From the NCBI GenBank assembly GCA_950022655.1, contig OX465584.1, positions 54,392,789 to 54,456,788 on the forward strand: 64,000 nucleotides of DNA. The letters are read 5' to 3'. Under the pieces are notes generated by a model. That model did no database searches, had not been told where the DNA came from, and worked only from the letters and a program-made list of their open reading frames with translations. Source of the DNA: Alentia gelatinosa. Taxonomy: Eukaryota; Annelida; Polychaeta; Phyllodocida; Polynoidae. The translations under genes were made by a program, and so were the position numbers. This document shows, in pieces, positions 24,216-35,328 of the stretch (the first letter of the stretch is position 1; each line of letters begins with the position of its first letter).

Positions 24216-24960
24216 AATGTATATCTGATATAAGAATAGTTGTCGTGCTCAGCAAATAAGGTTATACAGAGTATAATACTTTTCGGGTCAGAAATTTCAA
24301 CAGCTATGAGTTTGATTGTGAAATTTCATTCAATGTGAATATTATGATTCAGTAGAAGTGTAAGAGACGATCAACCGCTCTGCAAAAACAAAAAAAGGGT
24401 TGTGCATATTACTAATGTTCAGCATGTTATATTAATTGGTCAAGAGTCAAACATGTTTTAGGATTATTGCACAAATACGTGTTTGCCTACCTGGCTGCAA
24501 AACATGCAACTTTAGTACTAAAGAAGTTAAGATATTTGCATGTATCGCCACACTATTTATTCATGCGAACATTCGGTAAATCAAGGTAGTTACACCACAA
24601 GTAGTAATCTACACGCCAAACACTAAGGTTATGGCGCCCTCCACTAAGTACCTATGGTAAATACAATGTTAAGACCAGCCGGACGTAACTATGTTAAGCC
24701 TATAAGGCAGCGGAATCTAGCGACCCGCCTACTCTTCCCGATCACACCTTTGCCCTGTGGATCCGTCGGGTCGGTCAGAATCGGTGTACTTGGTGTCGCT
24801 TTACGCACTTCACAGACCCGATTATGATCGGGTCGGGCATTACTAGCATGGGGGTAATGACCGACTCTGCCAAACCGTAAGGTTATTGCTGTACACACAT
24901 TACCAACTATTCCCGATTCTGAGCAGGCCATTTAAATAGCGATATGTATCCTCCCATTCT
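24216..24960. other. Unassigned region
   Basis: No gene recognised. A GC-richer patch at 24700-24930 has a minus-strand open frame of 80 codons without any domain signature. Confidence 0.3.
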
Positions 24961-25360
24961 TTATTATCCATCGTATACAAAGCCCCCATTGAAAATGTAT
25001 GGGGACTCAGTAAACCACGATCCATTATATAAAAACTGTCAGATACCATAACTGTGGTATACGGATTCTAACCTGTGGTATACGGCCTCAAAACTATGGT
25101 ATACGGGAAAAATAGTCCCTTTTGCTATAGGGCAAAGAAATAGTCCCTATTGTTATACCCTTTAAAATGGCTATTACTGGGTTTAATTTATTCGAAAAGA
25201 TGTATAATAATGCAACAAACGATGATTTTGTGGACAGGCAGCTCTGTAAACCACTCGCGGTTGACCTCGTAATACACTCGCTAGCGCTCGTGTATTACTA
25301 CGCGTCAACCTCTCGTGGTTTACGGCCGCCTGTCCACAAAACCATCGATTATTGTCTATG
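24961..25360 (+). mobile_element. PT-c element, best preserved copy
   Basis: The tail (24961-25205) runs from TTATTATCCATCGTATAC through GGTATACGG repeats and ATAGTCCCTATTG to GATGTATAATAA. The palindrome (25213-25354) has arms of about 60 bp, from GATTTTGTGGACAGGC to GCCTGTCCACAAAACC. Its centre is GTAATACAC-TCGCTAGCGCTC-GTGTATTAC. Other copies are at 28040, 29628 and 59364, plus the split copy at 20251. Confidence 0.8.
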
Positions 25361-25689
25361 TAATGTCATCCATTACAGTATCATATACCGATTTGTAGGG
25401 GACAGGGGGGGGTTATAGGTCTGTAAAACAATTTTCCGATGTCTTAAATAGAACAATAGTTATGTAAGCTTGCATTATAGTCTATAGACCTACCAGCCGG
25501 GCCTGGCACCCGCTCTCTTTGATCTCAATCGGGTCATCAAGAGGTTATTAAGGAAGGAGGTGTGATTGGGAATAATTGCCATATCAATATATATGAGGGT
25601 ATAAGACAGCGACATTATTGTTCCCAATTATTATCGCCGATTGGATAGGTAACAATCGGTGGTGGATGTCGCTATCATGTTCGCTAAAT

Positions 25690-26172
25690 TTAAAGGCATA
25701 TCCTACAATTCAAAGATTTTTTAAAAATATGAACAGTTATCAGTCAATACTGGTTCATTGGGAATCATTCAAATATCAATTGAGTAGATCTAACATTTTG
25801 TCCAGTTTATTCAATCCAAATAGCTCAAATAGGTCAATTAGCATTTGCTTGATTTACATAGGAAATGTACTGGGTTTTCTTAAATTCTTTCAAGAACAAG
25901 GATGATGACCTATGAATATTGATTCTGAAATGTGTAGTACTATGCATCTGTTTGAGGAAAATGACATGGTTTTTACTATGTGAAATGCAACTTTTTAGAA
26001 TTTCTATATATTCTATTATATGACCATCATAATATTGATCTCTAACTCAAAAACGAGCATGGTGACCCCTTATTTTTAAGTGAGATATGTGCTCTACAAC
26101 ACTTAAAGATAATCGTATTTAAGTCTCAGGAAAATTATATGGATTTTAATTTTCAAGCTAAAATGCCTTTAA
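25690..26172. mobile_element. TTAA-flanked inverted-repeat element, copy 1
   Basis: Starts TTAAAGGCATATCCTACAATT and ends AAATGCCTTTAA. TTAA ends with a short AGGCAT inverted terminus are typical of piggyBac-like non-autonomous elements. No coding frame. Confidence 0.75.
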
Positions 26173-26799
26173 CCCACTCAAAGATTCCTGAAATATAGTT
26201 CAATTGAATAGCGCCACCTTCACAGTTCATGCACGTTTATAAACAATGATTGATGTTCGCAAGGCATTACCTAATACCCTGGTTCTGCCAAAGGATCGGC
26301 TTTTGTGATCCGTTAAGATCTACTTACCTTGTCTGTAAGAGATTCGCCCCCACTAAGCAGTTCATTCACACCGAGGGAAGCCTGGCTGTGTCATTAGTGT
26401 TATAATGACTCGAGGAGGAGTCCATTTTCCATGAGAAATAACGTGTTTGTCTTTCAAATCATCTCCGATCGAACTCTGCATGCGGGGTACAACAGCCTTA
26501 TTTTAGTTCAATTTCACTTCGACCAATACTTGACCATCACTAAGCGATTTCTTTGGATCCATTTGATGAAGTGAAGCAATAGATCCTTAACATCCTATTA
26601 ATTAGGGTAATAGTTCATTAATAGGATGATCATTTGCTGCGAGCGCGGAATAATTGAGAGAAGAACACCGCCAAGCAGAGTATAAAACCAATCAATGAAA
26701 TCAATAGTCCACACTCACCCCCTTCCTAGATACCTGGCTTTAACCTAGAATGAAGTGAGGCAAGATTATATAGATTCTTGAGTCTCATAGGCCAAATGA
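26173..26799. other. Unassigned region
   Basis: No gene or repeat recognised, apart from CATCCTATTAATTAGGG with the inverse TTCATTAATAGGATG at 26592-26625. Confidence 0.3.
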
Positions 26800-26950
26800 T
26801 CCAAACCAGACAACGTCGCAGGGGTTTCTCGCCTTAGAAAGGCCACAAAGCTGCAGCAGCTGCTAAAACTAAAACGTGGGGTCAATGTAGTTGAGGAGTT
26901 GTCCTTTGTGGCTATTTTCTAAGCCCGCGTTGTGACTGTGGTTTGCATTC
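26800..26950. repeat. Foldback repeat
   Basis: The left arm CAACGTCGCAGGGG...TTAGAAAGGCCACAAAG (26811-26850) is inverse to CTTTGTGGCTATTTTCTAAGCCCGCGTTG (26904-26931). The loop holds the small palindrome CTGCAGCAGCTG. Confidence 0.6.
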
Positions 26951-27336
26951 TTTTTCATAGCTAACCACAGTTTGTCTTTTAAGTATAGCACAATTAAAGG
27001 TTAACTTACCATTTATGGAGATGCAAAATGTGTTTCAATCGACAGTCCAGCCTTTTTTTGTATTGTTTGTTAGTGCTTCGCCGTCCCCTTCCCTCCTTTC
27101 GACTTCCCTGGCACCCCAACTCTGCGCATGGAGCTCATTTTCACCCCCTATCCAACACCCAGCTAAAAACCTTATCTAGCATCCTGCTTTCCCCCAACTT
27201 CAGCTGAATCATTTAAAAAAACATCAATATTCTGTAAGGAAACAATTGAAAACACGTGGGCCGGATTTAGCGACACCTAGAAGAGGTGCACTTTTGAATT
27301 TTTATCTTATTTTTTCTTGGATTTTATTGTAAATAA

Positions 27337-27600
27337 TCATGGAGTCTTGCTTCTTACTGGACGCCTGATAGGGGCTCTGAATTTGACAGTTCCTGTTGCA
27401 AAATGAGAACTAAATCCGACTGCTCTTGACCGTTTTTGCGGTGCATGTTGTGAGTCAACAATCATTAATGCTTCTTCGATCATTAAGCGTTGCGCGGTTA
27501 ATGGGACTGGCTTGTTGGTCACCACAGCCACTGCCACCTCAGCCGCCAAGTGATCATCTGCACGCGCCTCAGAAATGCAGTCATTTTGATCATTTCATAC
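27337..27600 (-). CDS. Possible 3'-terminal exon of an unidentified gene
   Basis: A minus-strand frame reads through SEARADDHLAAEVAVAVVTN, later VPLTAQRLMIEEALMIVDSQ, and ends RRPVRSKTP at a TGA. The composition looks like real protein, with a helix-prone middle and a basic C-terminus. AATAAA follows on the same strand near 27320, about 15 bases after the stop, as expected for a terminal exon. An in-frame stop just upstream means the exon must start at an acceptor such as the AGs near 27550-27575. I do not recognise the family. It could be a TE-derived or host gene, or chance in a CpG-rich patch. Confidence 0.3.
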
Positions 27601-28039
27601 AAGGCCCGATACCCCGACTTTGCGCCGCTCTTTCCAGACGAAGAAGTCTAAATAAATGTAAGCATGATGTAAGGATTTGTATAGAACTGGATCGAGAATC
27701 GTATAAATAAATAATACTCCACAAGTTTGGACGTGCCGTAATCGTCTTCATCGTCATCGAGGCAAAGCAGAGTGACAATTAAGGCACATTCAAATGAGTG
27801 AAGTATTATTTATTTTACAATTTGAGTATGGTTCTGCACAGACAATGGAATAATATCACAAATTAGAATAATTTGAATTACTTCGCAAATCCAGTTAAGA
27901 ACATTTATATCTCATGTTGATGTCTTGTCTGCTTTCTGAAATCCGAGCCACTGATTGGTCAGTCCATTATGATGTGATCTCACATCACTCTGCCATGACC
28001 GTGGCGTAGTATTGGCACTTTACTGGGGGATTGTTGAGT

Positions 28040-28410
28040 ACAATTGAATATGTATGGGGACTCAGTAAACCACTACATATGACTTAAAATCTGTCAGATA
28101 TCATAACCGCCCTTACAGGTTCAAATCTATTTTATACGACCTGAAACCTGTTGTATACGGGAAAATAGTCCCTTTGTGCTATGGAATAAAAGAAATAGTC
28201 CCTATTGATATACCCTTTAATATGACAATTCATGGGTAGTTTAATTTATTTGAGACGATTGGATAATGAATATAACAAACAATGGTTTTGTGAACAGGCG
28301 GCTCTGTAAACCACTCGAGGTTGGCCTAGTAATAAACTCATTAACTCTCTTGTATTACTATGCATCGACTTCTCATGGTTTACGCCTGTCTACAAAACCA
28401 TCGATTATTT
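28040..28410 (+). mobile_element. PT-c element
   Basis: The tail starts at TGTATGGGGACTCAGTAAACC (its first 80 bp are lost) and the palindrome (28273-28408) runs from ATGGTTTTGTGAACAGGC to CTGTCTACAAAACC. The centre is AGTAATAAACTC...TTGTATTACTATGC. Confidence 0.75.
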
Positions 28411-28429
28411 CCCCTTGTCTTCTCCGGTT

Positions 28430-29424
28430 GCCATCAAGTCCTCTAGGGACTGGCACGTCGATCGTTGTTGCTGTAATCAAAGATACTTTCTCCTTCATTA
28501 GCATTGAGTCCTGCTTCCCTACTCTCTTTCCCTACTCCCCGCCCCCCTCCCCCTCCCTCGCCCACCCACCCAGTCGCCTCCTCGCCACAGCCCACCAACC
28601 ACCAACCACCTCGTCCGCCACCACCGCCACCGTTGGCGCTACCATACACCGCCGCCTTCTTGTGGGAGCTGGCGGCGGGTTGACTGCTCAGTCTCCGTCT
28701 TCCCCACGACCTGTGGAGTCACTTAATAACACCCGGGAGGAATCAGTGCGCACTCAGCCATGCTCCGGGCAGGCTCGTGGGATTCAGACTGTTAGGGAAT
28801 ACTCCTCTTCTCCTGTTTGTTGATATATGATTATTTGCACGGACGTATTGAGAGACCCAGGAGTTGTAGGAGTACCGTAGTAGTAGTAGAGGCCTATCTT
28901 GGAGGCGTGTGTCGGCAACTTTGCGCTATAATTGGCAACAACAACAAAGGGCGGCGACCCCCACTCCGTGATCACTACTAATGATCGCTGTCACGGCACC
29001 GTCGCCAGCATGTCAGGAGAGCTACGTCCAGATTGCAAATAACAACAGCACGTTTATGGAGTACTCCTCGGAGTTACTCGCTGGGAGAGGATTCAAGAGC
29101 AACTCCTACTTTTGATTATTGTTGTGTGTATTTTTGGAGGGGAGGCGGTTATGTAAATCCCATTATTGTATAGATCCAAGGAGATCATCCACGTGAGGGG
29201 AGGAGTTAATGTTCTGGGATTATTGTGGTGTGACTGGCTGCAGCTCGTTAGTGGGGGAAATAAATACATGAATGCGTTGGCGGCTTGGATCCGCAGCTAG
29301 AGATCCGGTCCGCCCTCACAGGTAGCAGTCTCTCCGTCCCTGTACAAAGGATACAACTCACTGACTCTACCAGCGATTTAAGGCTTGATCGTCACAGGGA
29401 ATATTAACGTAGGGATTACCAGGA
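28430..29424 (+). promoter_or_regulatory. GC-rich 5' region upstream of KCC exon 2
   Basis: Pyrimidine-rich and CpG-rich, with CCACCC/CCGCCACC runs at 28530-28640, leading to the ATG at 29425. An in-frame TAG at 29413-29415 precedes that ATG. The segment could be a promoter and 5' UTR that lets exon 2 act as its own first exon. The AG at 29421-29422 would instead allow splicing from upstream first exons, but its pyrimidine tract is poor. Confidence 0.45.
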
Positions 29425-29583
29425 ATGTCGAATGTTGGAGGTTATGAGAGTCTCAAACTGTCCCTCATCTCCGCAGTGGCGGACGGGGAGGTCGCGGCCC
29501 AGCCGGACGATGTCGGTAACGCGCAGCCCACGTCCACGGACGACCTGGCGGACGATGCCCAGAAAAACCTCTATCTATTTGAG
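29425..29583 (+). CDS. K-Cl cotransporter (KCC, SLC12A4-7 family), N-terminal exon 2
   Basis: Codes for 53 residues of the cytosolic N-terminus of a K-Cl cotransporter, a plasma-membrane protein that couples K+ and Cl- export and sets cell volume and intracellular chloride. The peptide begins MSNVGGYESLKLSL, is acidic and polar (QPDDVG, STDDLADD), and ends KNLYLFE at a perfect donor (GAG|GTAAGT, phase 0). KNLYLFE followed by the acidic start of exon 3 matches the KCC signature of the form NLALFEEEMD. The ATG at 29425 is the first in this frame after a stop. If upstream first exons are used, it would be an internal Met. Membrane exons are not in the window, so the gene is incomplete. Confidence 0.82.
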
Positions 29584-29627
29584 GTAAGTCTACTCACAAT
29601 CTGTATATATATATATATGTGAATGTA

Positions 29628-29942
29628 TTTATTATCCATCGTATGCAAAATTCCCATTGAAAATGTCGGGGGACTAAGTTAAACACTACCCATTGTTTTA
29701 AAAACTGTCAGATACCATAACCATTGTATATGGATTCAAGGCCATTGTATACTGGAAAAATAGTCCCTATTGATATACCCTTTAATTTGGCAATTCCTGG
29801 GTTTCATTTACTTGAGAAGATGGATAATAAATACAACAAACAAGGTTGACGGCATAATATACTCGCTTACGCTTGTGTATTACTACCCGTCAATCTCGTG
29901 GTTTATGGCCACCTGTCCACAAAACTATCGATTATTGTCTAT
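29628..29942 (+). mobile_element. PT-c element 45 bp inside KCC intron
   Basis: The tail starts TTTATTATCCATCGTATGC and ends GATGGATAATAAATACAAC. The palindrome has lost most of its left arm but keeps TATACTCGCTTACGCTTGTG, TATTACTACCCG and the right arm to ACAAAACTATCG. Confidence 0.75.
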
Positions 29943-30183
29943 TTATATTTCATTGAGTTGCAATACCTGGATGTTAGAAAACCATACGGATCCTGTGTGT
30001 TTATTAATAGCATGCTAATTAAAGGTAGTTGAGTGTATCCCCCATTGACCTAATTGAATAGTTAGGTAATTGCCATTTATCTCTAAATGCTAAGTTATTG
30101 TATATATTTTAGATGTTCATCACCATTTTTAGACAGAATCTGCTTTTATAGGATTAGTTCATTTAATGTACTAGAATGAATGG

Positions 30184-30470
30184 GGTGGGGTAAGCTCAGA
30201 GGTTAAGGCACTGGACTCGTAATCCAAAGGTTTTCTCTTTCGAGTCTCACTGCAGCCACCTTTCTCCTTCATCCCCAGAAGTGGTAGATTTACTGCTATA
30301 TCAAAGGCCAGGCCTTCTCATATTATGTCTATGTGGTGTGGGAAGTAAAAGACCTCTCACCTCGGTAAATATATAGGGGTGAGATTTCTGTATGAATTCA
30401 TCACATAGATTCGATCACCACCCTTTGTTGTGTAAAACGAGCGTGAAAAGCTGAACCATGAGTTAGTCTC
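30184..30470 (+). mobile_element. tRNA-Thr-derived SINE, copy 1
   Basis: The head keeps a Pol III A-box-like TAAGCTCAGAGGTTAAGG, an anticodon arm with loop CTCGTAA (CGT, Thr) and a B-box-like TTTCGAGTCTC. The body includes ATTTACTGCTATATCAAAGG and AGGGGTGAGATTTCT. The tail is fused to CTATATACCCTCAGG near 30470. Confidence 0.8.
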
Positions 30471-30480
30471 TATATACCCT

Positions 30481-30648
30481 CAGGGGGTCGTTCAATAACC
30501 TAAGGTCTTACATAAAGGCCATTTTCTGGACGCCAACGAGACCCATGGACGATGTGGGTCAACTTTACTCAACACTTATGGACGACCTTTGGTCAGTAGA
30601 ATAGTATTAGTTGAACGAAACTGAATATTATTAAACGATCACCCTCCT
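30481..30648. mobile_element. GGGGCC-TIR element (family K)
   Basis: Starts CAGGGGGTCGTTCAATAACC and ends TTATTAAACGATCACCCTCC. The interior has GGACGATGTGGGTCAACTTT and CAACACTTATGGACGACC. It serves as an unoccupied reference for the insertion seen at 55620. Confidence 0.65.
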
Positions 30649-30698
30649 ACGAGTCTCCATGTACCCTGTCCTTTCGTTGGCATACCCTGTCCTTTTCG

Positions 30699-30743
30699 CA
30701 GGGTCCCCTGGGACGTTGAATATACAAACAAACCAAACCAAAC
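30699..30743 (+). mobile_element. Retroposon 3' tail fragment
   Basis: AGGGTCCCCTGGGACGTTGAAT followed by ACAAACAAACCAAACC. The same tail occurs at 40270 (inverted), 58098, 58480 and 62308. Confidence 0.55.
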
Positions 30744-30779
30744 TCTAATGAATTTCTTTTTTTTCTTCTTGGTCAATAT

Positions 30780-31275
30780 ACCACAAGGAAACATGTTTTT
30801 CTTCTGGAAATGAAAACATGAATTTCAAAGGAAACATTGAAAATTGGCATCCCTGTAGGCATAAGACAGATAAGGATTCGTCCATGAATTTCTAATGACG
30901 GATTTTACCTTGTGTTTACCGTAAGTTTAGAGCAAACTGTCCTTGCGCTCCGACCACCTTATCCTCCACGTGCATAGTTTACCTCCAGACAACCCTGGGC
31001 ATCTTTCCGCTGTCTCCGCCCCATTGATCGCCTTCCTGGCTGGGTCTGCTCCATGTAGAAACACTGTATTCGCTGAAGCTGTCCGAGACGATCTAATACT
31101 TATTGTTCATCCTTCTCTCCTTATTTCCAACATAGTAAAGCTGTCAGAATTTTTGAGAAACAGGTATTTGATTTAGGGAGCATCGGTGTTCCTTATTTGT
31201 CTTATGCCTACAGGGATGCCAATTTTTAATGTTTCCTTTGAAATTCATGTTTTCATTTCCTGAAGAAAAACACAG
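30780..31275. repeat. Two partial CAGGGATG-type ends, head to head
   Basis: TGTCTTATGCCTACAGGGATGCCAA with its following 70 bp occurs inverted at about 30785-30885 and direct at 31190-31275, around 300 bp of other sequence. This could be two truncated insertions or a foldback. Confidence 0.55.
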
Positions 31276-31351
31276 AACTGCTAAATAACCCAATTCAGTC
31301 AGAGCCCATTATCCCCTACTGAACCTGCCCATTGGCCCATGTAAAAACCTA

Positions 31352-31622
31352 TTAAAGAAGAAACCAACAAGTTTTGGTCAAAGTCGTCGTTCTCCACGAG
31401 TTTAATGTGTAGTGAATATCACGTAGCATTCAAACGAGTTGGAGAATGACTTCTTTGACCAAAACGAGTTGCTTTCTGTATTTATCTCACCCCTGTACAC
31501 AACAAAAGAATGGACAACACACAGGTTATAGACCATGGAGAACGGACTGCAATACTTATGGGGGCATGGAGAACGAGTTCCCAATGTTAAGCCTATGGAC
31601 ATTTATTCCGGGGGTGAGATAA
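31352..31622 (+). mobile_element. PT-a element
   Basis: The palindrome (31352-31478) has arms AACAAGTTTTGGTCAAAG and CTTTGACCAAAACGAGTTG, but a central deletion has removed most of the core. The tail is bounded by TTTATCTCACCCCTG and GGGGGTGAGATAA and contains AAGCCTATGGACATTTAT. Confidence 0.75.
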
Positions 31623-31759
31623 TACCTTTACTTGAACCCCTGATTCCTCACTATTACGCGTATGTCATGCATAAACCCTGTATTGCAACGAACAATATTT
31701 CAATGGGTTTTTCTGACCTCAACTGGCAACACCATACTGACGAAGGCCAGGTCGGTCCA

Positions 31760-32580
31760 AATGTAACCATCAATTAGAAGAGAGAAGACCTTACTGACCA
31801 GACGGCTGTCTGTACAATATATCGACAAGCCAAGGCATCTTATCTGGTGGTTTTATCCAACCAATTTTTTTTTTTTTTTTTTTTTGGATTATTTTTATTA
31901 GGGTAAGCATCTATACAGAATTCACGGGCTCGGTATTGCCGTTCTTCCGCCCGGTCCCTCGTCGTTGATATTACATTTTTCAGTATTTGACTCAGATATT
32001 AAAAAGCTCGACGACCGTTTCTACTTATGAATCATGTACTGTTAACTTACCCAAACAAAGAAAATTATAGTGCAGGTTTATTAGGGAAAACTGGTTTAGT
32101 GTGCTGAGATGTAGGAGCCGATCCGAGTTAATTAACGAGGTCCGACCCGTAATCGTTGCACATTGTGTTACCTATTCTTTTATCATATACCTATCTTTAT
32201 TGATAAAGTGTATAAAATTCACCTTAATTTGCTTTAATTCGTAAATCCACTCCCTATCTATTTAGTGCAAAATGTAGAGATAGCACCTTTCTGCAGGCTT
32301 TGAACCAGGTCCCCCACAGTCCTTTGCGCCTAATATTTACACTCTCTAAGCACAGCCTTAATAGTGTATGTATGGAGTGAACAGAGAACATAGGTTTGGA
32401 GATTGATCGGCTGGGGCATTATGACGTCACCGTGACGTTGTAACTTAGCAACACGCTTAGCAACTCGCATAGCAACACATATTTACACCAAAGTGTGTAG
32501 TAATTTGTGCAGCGTACCTGAGTCATAAAGGAATCTCCCATAAACTCCGTAAATAGTTTAGTCACTTCCTGATTCGCAGA
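31760..32580. other. Intronic DNA with a poly(T) run
   Basis: A run of about 24 T at 31864-31887 may mark a minus-strand retroposon tail, but no duplication was found. No gene or other repeat recognised. Confidence 0.35.
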
Positions 32581-32585
32581 GGTTA

Positions 32586-32930
32586 ATAACTATAAGGTAT
32601 AAGTGCATGGGTATATAATAAGATATATTATTTATAGCTATGGCCCAACGCTTACGAAAGACTACCCGCTGCTAGGGGATCAGTTTTAATGTTCGGGCTC
32701 ACTGAGATGTAATGAATGGTCTATGAATCGATAACTCAGTAAGTGAAATGAATTGGCGTTTTTCATCAATTTTAGGTACATGATAAGAAAGCCAGTGACC
32801 GAGTCCATATGGATGCCATTCTCGGCCTTTTATACCATATTAAATACGTCCCTCCGCCTCCAGCGTTGGGACGTATTTAATATGGTACAAAAGACCTTGA
32901 ACGGCCATCCATACGGACTCAGTAACTATG
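32586..32930 (-). mobile_element. PT-d element, inverted
   Basis: The tail (32590-32785) is bounded by GCATGGGTATATAATAA and TTTTAGGTACATGATAAG. It shares GTTCGGGCTCACTGAGATG with the tail at 54610-54740. The palindrome (32796-32926) has arms of about 58 bp, GAGTCCATATGGATG against CATCCATACGGACTC, with ATATTAAATACGTCCC inverted around CGCCTCCAGCG. Confidence 0.8.
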
Positions 32931-33237
32931 TTTTCCCATATTACACTCCGGTCGTAAATAGCGACAGGAATAGCGGCATCTGATGGAGATACAATCCAAA
33001 CCCTTAACAGACAATAGGCGAGTGACTGAAAACAAGGAGGAACGCATCATCAGAATGTCGCCGATCAATGACTCAGGTGGTCGTTGGTATCATGTCTGCA
33101 TCCAAACTGGCTTCTCCAGAATCGATAATGCGGAAAGGAGTCCATACCTATCTTCCCGTTTGTCTTATGTCCCAGAATAGAGATAATGTGAAGGAAGGTC
33201 TGAAAAACATATAATAGTTCTCTATTGAACACTGAAC

Positions 33238-33610
33238 ATGTACGGAAACTGGTTTACTGTCTTCGTATGTCGAACATACACGGTGCATTTATTGATCAGA
33301 TCTATACATCCCAATGCCGAAGGCAGAGGGCTGTACACGTTATGTATGGCATAGATATATATATCGGTATAGGTGGTAGACCGCGATACTCTCTGTATGC
33401 GAACCGAAGTCCAATAAAAAAAAAACAAAAAAAAACATGCATCTGATTGATAATTTCACCAAGTATTTCGACGTGCTAGGACAGTCAGCCTGTTTACGTA
33501 TGGTTATATACCTAAATATGGCGAAATTCTAGCTAGTCACGTGATGGCATACCTGGTACGTCACAGTTGGACGTAAGGCCATATATACGTGATGGGTACC
33601 AGTGGTATGT
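33238..33610 (+). mobile_element. PT-d element with an internal insertion
   Basis: The left arm GGAAACTGGTTTACTG runs to the centre AATGCCGAAGGCAGAGG. The right arm ends AGTCAGCCTGTTTACG, but about 110 bp with an A-rich run (33415-33436) lies inside it. The tail starts TATATACCTAAATATGG and has CTAGTCACGTGAT, as at 17879-18178. Confidence 0.65.
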
Positions 33611-33638
33611 ATGTGTAGTTCATACGACCATATCATAG

Positions 33639-33930
33639 AGGAAACCTATGAAAGTTTAAGGTCAGAGCTTTTATCTAATCGAATTTGAATCGCGTAGTAA
33701 TTCACAAGGCGAAGCCACATGAATTGCGTAGCAGTTCAGACGAGATGGGATCGAGCTCTGATCCTAAACTTTCTGAATTCTGGTTTCTGAATTCATTTCA
33801 CTCCTCACATTGACTAATGGGCTAACGTTTTTGACGTAATCCCCCATTGGATACTTTCCCTAGATATCTCATGGGCGTTGGATACAAGTTTCCAATGTTA
33901 ATTCTATGGAGAAAAATACCAAGGGTGAGA
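33639..33930 (+). mobile_element. PT-a element with GCGAAGC centre
   Basis: Arms GAAAGTTTAAGGTCAGAGC and GCTCTGATCCTAAACTTTC meet at CGCGTAGTAATTCAC-AAGGCGAAGCC-ACATGAATTGCG. The tail has ATTCATTTCACTCCTCAC at one edge and AAGGGTGAGACC at the other. Confidence 0.75.
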
Positions 33931-34906
33931 CCATATAAAACGACACAGCCAGGCCATGAAAAAGGGATGTAATCATACAAAACTAAACTCTTCTATGATG
34001 ACAACATCTGGTGTGTACGCGTCCAATTGTAAACTTGTTCTAACAAAAACAAAAGCTGCTAATGTCAAATTTTCCGACGTCTGTCCGATCCTTAGCTTCA
34101 TTTCTTGATAACCAGCATTCCACTAAGCAGCAACGATTGTTTTCTTTATTTATTGGCACTGTTATTATTTGTGTGCACGGAAACAACAGAAAACAATCTT
34201 CCTCGAGAATGAGGTGTTCATAGGAAGCAGTTTCTAAAAGCCGGAAAGATCTTCCACTTGTTTTTCTTTTAAATTTGTAATCCAATTTAATTTTTGCTGT
34301 ACAACCAGATTGTCTACCATGGGAGGAGGCATCTTGATGGTGTCATGTGCCAGCCTTGCCAGTCAGTGTGGCTGGGTCCAATATCAGCTAATTAGATTTG
34401 ACTGACCTAGGATTGATACTTGAATTATGATAAAAGGAATATACGTTATTAGAATTGCTCCCCAAAATAAAGAGGAAATGGATTCCGATATGCAAGTTTT
34501 CCGACAAATAACGGAATTCCGACATTTCATATACATCAGCAACGCTGACAGTGTTAGAATATATATCGATTCATAACCATTCTGTTCGAAAATAATGTTA
34601 TTAATGATTCTTTTTATGAGTGTTTTAAATTTCCGATTTTTTCCCTAGTCCTAAGTTTCATCCTTAGATAGCCAGACCCCTTTTTTTCCAACCAACCCTG
34701 TTATATACATGTAGGAAACAGTGGCGATGCGTGTCTATCGAGTCCTCGTAACAAAACAAGATTAACAAATTTTAGATTGAAAAACAATCAGATGAAATTA
34801 TCATAACACCTGAAATCTTAAAAAGATGGAAATTGTTATTTACATTAGTACTGACCTTGACACAAGTATAAAACACTAAAAGGGGAATATTTTAGGTATT
34901 ACCGAC

Positions 34907-35121
34907 CTGGGGCCTCTTCAATAATTTATGCCGATGAAAGGACAAGAGACCTCGTACGAAAGTTATTTAATAATATTCAAGGACGTTCGCTAAGACTGCC
35001 CTATAAGACCAAAGGTTGTCCATAAGTGTTGAATAAAGTTGACCCACATCGTCCCTGGGACTAATTGGCGTACAGGAAAGAGTCTTTATGTACGACCCTA
35101 AATTATTCAACAGCCCCCTGG
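34907..35121. mobile_element. GGGGCC-TIR element (family K) next to KCC exon 3
   Basis: The ends CTGGGGCCTCTTCAATAATT and AATTATTCAACAGCCCCCTGG form inverted repeats. The element stops about 95 bp before the exon 3 acceptor. Confidence 0.75.
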
Positions 35122-35217
35122 CTAGTTATGAATGTAATGTGAATATGGTATCGCTTATTGAGCTAAGCATATTCTTCCGACTAGTTATTTTCTCTGTGTT
35201 TTTTTTTCATCCTACAG

Positions 35218-35328
35218 GAGGACATGAAACAGATGCCCCGCGTGGCTACGTTTCTGCAGACAATCGCCAGCTACCACACCACCATCCCCAACGAGAAGGA
35301 TGTGGAGAACTCCAAGAAACAGCCCAAG
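35218..35328 (+). CDS. K-Cl cotransporter (KCC, SLC12A4-7 family), N-terminal exon 3
   Basis: Codes for 37 residues beginning EDMKQMPRVATFLQTIASY and ending ENSKKQPK. It continues the KCC N-terminal signature from exon 2: an acidic pair, a Pro and hydrophobic VATFL, then IASY, aligning with SLL..LANY in vertebrate KCCs. Both borders are phase 0. The acceptor has a long pyrimidine tract and TACAG, and the donor is AAG|GTAAGC. In the family the next exon starts with MGTFMGVYLPC and the first membrane helix. I could not find that sequence downstream, so it is presumably beyond 64000 or too divergent to see by eye. Confidence 0.85.

Noticed and set aside
25618..25905. 95-codon plus-strand frame
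   Set aside because: Mostly the TTAA-flanked element, with no signature.
33222..33446. Overlapping frames on both strands with IYIYIGIGG-type runs
   Set aside because: They lie in a PT-d palindrome and an A-rich insertion.
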